Source of the DNA: Sphingomonadales bacterium
GTDB lineage: Bacteria > Pseudomonadota > Alphaproteobacteria > Sphingomonadales > Sphingomonadaceae
Direction: 5' to 3'
Length of the DNA: 64,000 nt
Assembly: GCA_016704425.1 (NCBI GenBank)
Contig: JADJAC010000010.1
Span: forward strand, 241,501-305,500
Part shown: positions 59,030 to 64,000 of the stretch, in pieces
Layout of the letters: each line of letters opens with the position of its first letter
Numbering within the stretch: the stretch's first letter is position 1
Notes under the pieces: model-generated
The model's input: only the letters and a program-made list of their open reading frames with translations
What the model was told of the DNA's origin: nothing
Database searches by the model: none
Program-made: the position numbers and the translations under genes

Positions 59030-59424
59030 CAGAATACCTCCGCCAGAACTTCGCCGCCGACATTCTGGTCGCGCGCTTCCGCGTCCGACAGAACACCCTT
59101 CGGCGTCGAGACAATGACAATGCCCAGGCCATTGCGGACGCGCGGCAGCTCGGACGAACCCGAATAGACGCGGCGGCCCGGCTTTGACACACGTGCGACG
59201 TGCTTGATCGCAGGCTGGCCTTCGAAATACTTCAGCTCGACGCGCAAGCCGGCATGGCCTGCAAGCTCTTCTTCCGTATAGCCGCGAATATAGCCTTCGC
59301 GCTTCAGCACCTCGAGGACGTTGGCACGCAGCTTCGAAGCCGGCGTCACGACGCTGTCCTTCTTGGCGCGCTGGCCGTTGCGGATGCGGGTGAGCATATC
59401 ACCCAATGGATCGGTCAATGCCAT
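59029..59424 (-). CDS. rpsH: 30S ribosomal protein S8
   Basis: 131 aa: MALTDPLGDMLTRIRNGQRA, NVLEVLKREGYIRGYTEEE, the C-terminal GLGIVIVSTPKGVLSDAEAR. 16S rRNA binder and, in E. coli, repressor of the spc operon. Coupled to rplF. Confidence 0.97.
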   Translation of the reverse strand: MALTDPLGDMLTRIRNGQRAKKDSVVTPASKLRANVLEVLKREGYIRGYTEEELAGHAGLRVELKYFEGQPAIKHVARVSKPGRRVYSGSSELPRVRNGLGIVIVSTPKGVLSDAEARDQNVGGEVLAEVF

Positions 59425-59437
59425 TTCTCTAAAACCC

Positions 59438-59743
59438 TTACCAGCTCGACTTGGTCACACCGGGGATCAGGCCCTTATTGGCCAGATCACGCAGCTGAAT
59501 GCGACACAGTCGGAACTTGCGATAATAAGCGCGCGGACGTCCGGTCAGCTCGCAGCGATTGCGCACGCGCGTCGGATTGCCGTTCCGCGGAATTTCCGCG
59601 AGCTTCAGACGGGCCATCAGGCGATCCGTGTCGTCCTGGCTTTCGTCATTGGCAATTGCCTTCAGGCGCGCGTAGCGGCCGGCATATTTCTTGACCAGCT
59701 TCTTGCGCTTTTCATTCTTGTTGATGGAACTCACTTTAGCCAT
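59438..59743 (-). CDS. rpsN: 30S ribosomal protein S14 (zinc-free type)
   Basis: 101 aa from ATG 59743 (MAKVSSINKNEKRKKLVKKY). Long C- form lacking the four-cysteine zinc site: NRCELTGRPRAYYRKFRLCR, DLANKGLIPGVTKSSW. 1 nt after rplE. Confidence 0.96.
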   Translation of the reverse strand: MAKVSSINKNEKRKKLVKKYAGRYARLKAIANDESQDDTDRLMARLKLAEIPRNGNPTRVRNRCELTGRPRAYYRKFRLCRIQLRDLANKGLIPGVTKSSW

Positions 59744-59744
59744 G

Positions 59745-60329
59745 TCAAGCCGCCTGCTTTTCTTGAGTTTCCTCAATTGGGAAAGGGAAGCCGAAGAGAC
59801 GAAGCAGCTCGCGCGCTTCGTCATCGGTGTTCGCTGTGGTCGTGACGATCACGTCCATGCCACGCACCTTGTCGATCTGGTCATAGCTGATTTCCGGAAA
59901 AACCAGCTGTTCCTTCAGGCCCATGGCATAATTGCCGCGGCCATCGAACGACTTGGGGTTGAGCCCGCGAAAGTCGCGGACGCGGGGAAGCGCGATCGTG
60001 ATGAGACGGTCGAGGAACTCGTACATCCGCTCACGGCGCAGCGTGACCTTGCAGCCGATCGGCATGCCTTCGCGCAGCTTGAACTGGGCGACGGACTTCT
60101 TTGCCTTGATAATGACGGGCTTCTGCCCGGCAATCTGCTGCATTTCGCCGGCAGCGATATCGACCTTCTTCTTGTCCTGGGTCGCTTCACCGACGCCCAT
60201 GTTGATGACGATCTTTTCAATGCGCGGCACCTGGAGCGCGTTCGTGTAACCGAACTTCTCCGTCATAGCCTTGACGATCTTGCCCTCATAGATGCCTTGC
60301 ATCCGGGCCTTGTAATTGGTCTCAGCCAT
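59745..60329 (-). CDS. rplE: 50S ribosomal protein L5
   Basis: 194 aa: MTEKFGYTNALQVPRIEKIV, INMGVGEATQDKKKVD, PIGCKVTLRRERMYEFLDRL, YAMGLKEQLVFPEI. Binds 5S rRNA. Overlaps the rplX stop by 8 nt. Confidence 0.97.
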   Translation of the reverse strand: MAETNYKARMQGIYEGKIVKAMTEKFGYTNALQVPRIEKIVINMGVGEATQDKKKVDIAAGEMQQIAGQKPVIIKAKKSVAQFKLREGMPIGCKVTLRRERMYEFLDRLITIALPRVRDFRGLNPKSFDGRGNYAMGLKEQLVFPEISYDQIDKVRGMDVIVTTTANTDDEARELLRLFGFPFPIEETQEKQAA

Positions 60330-60642
60330 TGATCACTTCTCCGGACTTCACGGCCACGCGGACCTTCTTGCCGTCCTTGACGTCGAAACGGACACGCGTC
60401 GGCTTGCCCGTCTTGGGATCCTCGATTGCGACCTTGGAAATGTGAAGTGGTGCTTCACGGCGTTCCAGGCCACCCTGAGGGTTCTGCTGGGTCGGCTTCT
60501 TGTGGCGGGTCGCGATATTCACGCCCGAAACAACGACCTTGCCTTCCTTGGGCATGGACAGCACGACTTCGCCATGCTTGCCCTTGTCCTTGCCGCTGAG
60601 GACGACAACCTTGTCACCCTTCTTGATCTTGGCCGCTGACAT
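60322..60642 (-). CDS. rplX: 50S ribosomal protein L24
   Basis: 106 aa from ATG 60642 (MSAAKIKKGDKVVVLSGKDK), with KOW motif, NIATRHKKPTQQNPQGGLE and KVAIEDPKTGKPTRV. The ATG overlaps the rplN stop as TGATG; a GTG one codon earlier is possible. Confidence 0.96.
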   Translation of the reverse strand: MSAAKIKKGDKVVVLSGKDKGKHGEVVLSMPKEGKVVVSGVNIATRHKKPTQQNPQGGLERREAPLHISKVAIEDPKTGKPTRVRFDVKDGKKVRVAVKSGEVING

Positions 60643-61010
60643 CACAGCACCTCCGGCGCGAGCGAAATGATCTTCATGTAATTCTTCGCGCGCAATTCAC
60701 GAACGACCGGGCCAAAGATACGGGTGCCGATCGGCTCCTCGTTCTTGTTGACCAGAACGGCAGCGTTGGTGTCGAACCGGATGGTCGAACCGTCTGCGCG
60801 ATGAATATCCTTGGCAGTGCGAACGATGACAGCGCGGTGCACGTCACCCTTCTTCACCTTGCCGCGCGGCTGGGCTTCCTTGATCGATACGACGATCACG
60901 TCACCTACGCCAGCGAAACGACGCTTCGAGCCGCCGAGCACCTTGATGCACTGGACGCGCTTTGCGCCCGAATTGTCGGCAACTTCGAGATTGGACTGCA
61001 TCTGAATCAT
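60642..61010 (-). CDS. rplN: 50S ribosomal protein L14
   Basis: 122 aa, full family length: MIQMQSNLEVADNSGAKRVQ, GDVIVVSIKEAQPRGKVKKG, GTRIFGPVVRELRAKNYMKI. Forms intersubunit bridges with 16S rRNA. Confidence 0.97.
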   Translation of the reverse strand: MIQMQSNLEVADNSGAKRVQCIKVLGGSKRRFAGVGDVIVVSIKEAQPRGKVKKGDVHRAVIVRTAKDIHRADGSTIRFDTNAAVLVNKNEEPIGTRIFGPVVRELRAKNYMKIISLAPEVL

Positions 61011-61013
61011 GGA

Positions 61014-61277
61014 TCAGCCCTCCAGCTCGGCCGGGGTCGCAGCCCCGCCGCCATCGACAACGCGCCACGATTTCAGCTTGGAAATCGGAGCGCACTCTTC
61101 GATGCGCACGATCTGGCCTTCCTTCCAGACATTGGCCTCGTCATGCGCATGATATTTCTTCGAGCGGCGAATGATCTTGCCGTAAAGCGGATGCTTCACC
61201 TTGCGTTCGACCTTCACCACGACGGTCTTGTCGGTCTTGTCGGACACGACGGTTCCAGTCAGGATACGTTTTGGCAT
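61014..61277 (-). CDS. rpsQ: 30S ribosomal protein S17
   Basis: 87 aa from ATG 61277: MPKRILTGTVVSDKTDKTVV, HPLYGKIIRRSKKYHAHDEA, GQIVRIEECAPISKLKSWRV. Early 16S assembly protein. The upstream frame is not coding. Confidence 0.97.
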   Translation of the reverse strand: MPKRILTGTVVSDKTDKTVVVKVERKVKHPLYGKIIRRSKKYHAHDEANVWKEGQIVRIEECAPISKLKSWRVVDGGGAATPAELEG

Positions 61278-61287
61278 CGTGTCTTCC

Positions 61288-61494
61288 TTATGCCTTGGCC
61301 GCAGCGCTGGTGCGCTGGGACTGGAGCGTCTTGATACGGGCGATCGTGCGACGCACTTCACGCACGCGCGCCGGCTTTTCGAGCTGGTTGGTGGCGGCCT
61401 GGAAACGGAGGTTGAACGCCTCGCGCTTCAGCTCCACGAGCTGCTCGACCAGCTGGTCATCGGTCTTCACCTTGAGGTCAGCGACTTTCGTCAT
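61288..61494 (-). CDS. rpmC: 50S ribosomal protein L29
   Basis: 68 aa from ATG 61494 (MTKVADLKVKTDDQLVEQLV), with KREAFNLRFQAATNQLEKPA and RVREVRRTIARIKT. Sits at the polypeptide exit. The rplP stop overlaps a GTG one codon earlier. Confidence 0.96.
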   Translation of the reverse strand: MTKVADLKVKTDDQLVEQLVELKREAFNLRFQAATNQLEKPARVREVRRTIARIKTLQSQRTSAAAKA

Positions 61495-61496
61495 CA

Positions 61497-61928
61497 CTAT
61501 GCTCCCAAATGCGAGGTATCGCCCAGGCGGGCAACGACCTTCACCTTGATCGGCAGCTTCATCGCGGCACGCTGAAAGGCAACAGCCGCCAGCGGACCCG
61601 GAACGCCGTCCAGTTCAAACAGAATGCGGCCGGGCTTGACGCGCGCGACCCAGAATTCGGGCGCTCCCTTGCCCTTGCCCATGCGGACTTCGGCAGGCTT
61701 CGACGAAACCGGCACGTCAGGGAACACGCGGATCCACAAGCGCCCCTGGCGCTTGATGTGGCGCGTGATCGCGCGACGGGCCGCCTCGATCTGCCGTGCG
61801 GTGATCCGTTCGGGCTCCATGGCCTTCAGGCCATAGGAGCCGAAGTTCAGCGTGGTGCCGCCGGGGGCATCGCCGTGGATGCGGCCCTTGTGCGCCTTGC
61901 GGAATTTTGTGCGCTTTGGTTGCAGCAT
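61497..61928 (-). CDS. rplP: 50S ribosomal protein L16
   Basis: 143 aa: MLQPKRTKFRKAHKGRIHGD, GSYGLKAMEPERITARQIEA, RAITRHIKRQGRLWIRVFPD, RMGKGKGAPEFWVARVKPGR. Helps shape the A site of 23S rRNA. Confidence 0.97.
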   Translation of the reverse strand: MLQPKRTKFRKAHKGRIHGDAPGGTTLNFGSYGLKAMEPERITARQIEAARRAITRHIKRQGRLWIRVFPDVPVSSKPAEVRMGKGKGAPEFWVARVKPGRILFELDGVPGPLAAVAFQRAAMKLPIKVKVVARLGDTSHLGA

Positions 61929-61943
61929 TGTCTGTGCTCTCTC

Positions 61944-62639
61944 TTAACGCGCGGGCCGGACGCCGGACGTTTGCGCGTCCATCATCAGCCGGTCGGTTGC
62001 CATCGGGTCGTGACCCAGGATTTCGCCCTTGAAGATCCAGACCTTGATCCCGCAAACACCATAGGCAGTGTGTGCGGTCGCTTCGGCGTAATCGACATTG
62101 GCGCGGAGGGTATGCAGCGGCACACGGCCTTCGCGATACCATTCGGTCCGGGCAATTTCAGCACCGCCCAAACGACCACCGCACGTGATCTTGATGCCTT
62201 CGGCACCCAGACGCAGGGCCGATTGCACGGCCCGCTTCATTGCGCGACGAAAGGCGATACGGCGTTCAAGCTGATCGGCAACACCCTGCGCCACGAGCTT
62301 GGCATCGATTTCCGGCTTGCGGATTTCGACGATGTTCAGCGAGACATCCGAAGAGGTCATTGCGCCGAGCGTCTTCCTGAGCTTTTCGATGTCGGTGCCC
62401 TTCTTGCCGATGATCACGCCGGGGCGCGCAGCATAGATGGACACGCGGCACAGCTTGGCCGGACGTTCGATCACGACCTTGGAGATCGCAGCCTGGGGCA
62501 GCGTCTTCAGGATGTACTTGCGGATTTCCAGATCCTCGAGGAGCAGGCGACCATAGTCCGCACCTTCTGCGAACCAGCGGCTGTCCCAGGTACGGTTGAT
62601 CTGGAGACGGAGCCCGACCGGATTTGATTTCTGACCCAT
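61944..62639 (-). CDS. rpsC: 30S ribosomal protein S3
   Basis: 231 aa from ATG 62639 (MGQKSNPVGLRLQINRTWDS). KH domain RPGVIIGKKGTDIEKLRKTL, C-terminal GAEGIKITCGGRLGGAEIAR, TLRANVDYAEATAHTAYGVC. Part of the mRNA entry channel. 1 nt after rplV. Confidence 0.97.
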   Translation of the reverse strand: MGQKSNPVGLRLQINRTWDSRWFAEGADYGRLLLEDLEIRKYILKTLPQAAISKVVIERPAKLCRVSIYAARPGVIIGKKGTDIEKLRKTLGAMTSSDVSLNIVEIRKPEIDAKLVAQGVADQLERRIAFRRAMKRAVQSALRLGAEGIKITCGGRLGGAEIARTEWYREGRVPLHTLRANVDYAEATAHTAYGVCGIKVWIFKGEILGHDPMATDRLMMDAQTSGVRPAR

Positions 62640-62640
62640 A

Positions 62641-63024
62641 TCAGGCGTCCTTTTCTTCGACTTCGCGAACAACCACGCGCAGGCGGCTGAACGGCTTGAC
62701 GATGCGGCTCGAACGACCACGAGCGCGGGTCGCAAAACGCTTCATCGACAGCGCCTTGCCGACACTGGCTTCGGCAACGACGAGCGCATCGACATCGAGA
62801 TTGTGGTTGTTTTCGGCATTGGCGACGGCACTTGCGAGCACCTTCTTCACCTCGATGGCCATCGCCCGCTTCGAGAAGCTGAGGATGTTGAGCGCGTCAC
62901 CAACCTTGCGGTTGCGGATGAGTGCCGCCACGAGATTGAGCTTCTGCGCCGAACCACGGATTGTGGTGCCGACGGCCAGAGCCTCTTTCTCGCCGACCCT
63001 GCGGGGGGATGCTGGCTTCGACAT
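62641..63024 (-). CDS. rplV: 50S ribosomal protein L22
   Basis: 127 aa: GSAQKLNLVAALIRNRKVGD, ALNILSFSKRAMAIEVKKVL, SAVANAENNHNLDVDALVVA, and the exit-tunnel loop RGRSSRIVKPFSRLRVVVRE. Overlaps rpsS by one base. Confidence 0.97.
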   Translation of the reverse strand: MSKPASPRRVGEKEALAVGTTIRGSAQKLNLVAALIRNRKVGDALNILSFSKRAMAIEVKKVLASAVANAENNHNLDVDALVVAEASVGKALSMKRFATRARGRSSRIVKPFSRLRVVVREVEEKDA

Positions 63025-63299
63025 CAGCGCTTGCCCTTCTTGTCAGCGGCATGGCCGGGGAAATAGCGCGTAGGCGCAAATTCACCGAGCTTCATGCCAA
63101 CCATGTCTTCGTTCACCGAGACGGGAACGAACTTGCGGCCGTTATAGACGTTGAACGTGAGCCCAACGAACTGCGGCAGGATTGTCGAACGGCGCGACCA
63201 GGTCTTGATCGGCGCGCGACCACCAGCTTCCTGCGTCGCTTCGGCCTTTTTCAGGAGATGAAGGTCTACGAAGGGACCTTTCCAGACGGAACGGGCCAT
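63024..63299 (-). CDS. rpsS: 30S ribosomal protein S19
   Basis: 91 aa: MARSVWKGPFVDLHLLKKAE, KTWSRRSTILPQFVGLTFNV, VGMKLGEFAPTRYFPGHAAD. 30S head protein. 2 nt after rplB. Confidence 0.97.
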   Translation of the reverse strand: MARSVWKGPFVDLHLLKKAEATQEAGGRAPIKTWSRRSTILPQFVGLTFNVYNGRKFVPVSVNEDMVGMKLGEFAPTRYFPGHAADKKGKR

Positions 63300-63301
63300 G
63301 A

Positions 63302-64000
63302 CTACCTCTTCTTCTTCGCGTGACGTGACCGGATGATCATCTTGTCAGTCGATTTGTTGGAACGGGTACGGGCACCCTTGGTCGGCTTGCCCCATGGAGT
63401 GACCGGATGACGGCCGCCCGAGGTCCGGCCTTCACCACCGCCGTGCGGATGGTCGACCGGGTTCTTGGCGACGCCGCGGGTCAGCGGGCGCTTGCCCAGC
63501 CAGCGATTGCGGCCAGCCTTGGCAAGGTTGGTATTGCCATTGTCCGGGTTGGACACGGCACCAACCGTCGCCATGCAATCGGACCGGATGTAGCGCTGTT
63601 CGCCCGAATTGAGGCGCACGATCACCATGCCGCGGTCACGACCTACAACCTGCACATAGGTGCCGGCCGAACGGGCGATCTGGCCGCCCTTGCCCGGCTT
63701 CATCTCCACATTGTGGACGATCGTGCCGACCGGCATCTGGCCGAGTTCCATGGCATTGCCCGGCTTCACGTCGGTCTTCTTGCCTGCGATCACCTTGTCG
63801 CCCGGCGCAAGCCGCTGCGGCGCGATGATATAAGCCTGTTCGCCGTCGGGATAGTTCACGAGAGCAATGAACGCGGTGCGGTTGGGATCATATTCCAGCC
63901 GCTCGACTGTCGCTTCCACGTCCCATTTGCGACGCTTGAAGTCGATGATGCGGTAACGCTGCTTGTGGCCGCCGGCGATGCCGCGCGAGGTGACATGGCC
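63302..64000 (-). CDS. rplB: 50S ribosomal protein L2, 5' end cut by window edge
   Basis: 233 codons present; the frame is open to base 64000 (first residues GHVTSRGIAGGHKQRYRIID) so about 45 N-terminal residues are missing. Contains AGTYVQVVGRDRGMVIVRLN, AVSNPDNGNTNLAKAGRNRW and the signature VDHPHGGGEGRTSGGRHPV with the peptidyl-transferase-region His. Apparent shorter starts are internal. Confidence 0.96.
   Translation of the reverse strand, partial: GHVTSRGIAGGHKQRYRIIDFKRRKWDVEATVERLEYDPNRTAFIALVNYPDGEQAYIIAPQRLAPGDKVIAGKKTDVKPGNAMELGQMPVGTIVHNVEMKPGKGGQIARSAGTYVQVVGRDRGMVIVRLNSGEQRYIRSDCMATVGAVSNPDNGNTNLAKAGRNRWLGKRPLTRGVAKNPVDHPHGGGEGRTSGGRHPVTPWGKPTKGARTRSNKSTDKMIIRSRHAKKKR

Noticed and set aside
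1..64000. CRISPR arrays, rRNA genes, prophage
   Set aside because: No regularly spaced repeats, rRNA sequence or phage structural genes seen on either strand.

Overview
The window reads as chromosomal DNA of a Sphingomonadales-type alphaproteobacterium. The evidence is the rpmH-rnpA-yidD-yidC-engB order, DUF1465 and DUF465 (YdcH-like) genes, a COQ4-type ubiquinone protein, an SDHAF4/DUF1674 assembly factor, a TonB-dependent receptor, and GC-rich codon use throughout. The genus cannot be fixed from the sequence alone.

Layout: (1) 1-8770, a long minus-strand cluster running from rpmH through rnpA, yidD, yidC and engB into a GST, recQ, a TIGR01244 phosphatase-like protein, a sterol desaturase and a GMC oxidoreductase cut by the left edge. 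(2) 9200-14447, comM (yifB) split in two by a 3.73-kb IS1595-family element (9925-13655). Its ends are exact: 25-bp perfect terminal inverted repeats and an 8-bp target duplication. Besides the transposase it carries a Fic protein with a small antitoxin-like partner, a DUF6471 protein with a membrane protein, and a winged-helix-like protein. Removing the element and one target copy restores the comM frame. (3) tRNA-Leu(CAA), an acyl-CoA dehydrogenase and a thiolase. (4) 17238-19090, a second and different IS1595-family element, again with an 8-bp duplication, inserted in a palindrome about 100 bp upstream of a textbook sigma-54 promoter that drives glnK-amtB. (5) A TonB-dependent receptor, a secreted methyltransferase-like protein, and the secE-nusG-rplKAJL cluster preceded by tRNA-Trp; rplL ends at a strong terminator and rpoBC do not follow. 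(6) 28-33 kb: a secreted caspase-like protein, an ECF sigma factor with a membrane partner, and unrecognised proteins. (7) 33-46 kb: rsmB-rpe-heparinase-purH-GST on plus; flippase, polA, a beta-lactamase-like protein and a dipeptidase on minus. (8) 46-54 kb: coq4, purL, a 2OG-Fe(II) oxygenase, an amidohydrolase, an RcnB-like protein, an orphan 2Fe-2S subunit, DUF1465 and two divergent DUF465 genes. (9) 54.4-64 kb: the S10/spc ribosomal protein run (rplB to rplO), secY and adk, cut by the right edge.

Most of the window is housekeeping: translation, protein export and insertion (secE, secY, yidC, yidD), purine synthesis and DNA repair. The accessory interest lies in the two IS1595-type elements. 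The first looks like a small cargo transposon whose Fic module has a Rho-independent terminator between antitoxin and toxin, and whose transposase promoter is back to back with a DUF6471 promoter over repeated ACGAATG boxes. A second point of interest is rpmH-rnpA: the rnpA frame has no ATG, GTG or TTG between the end of rpmH and its conserved core, and its only upstream ATG lies 7 nt before the rpmH start.
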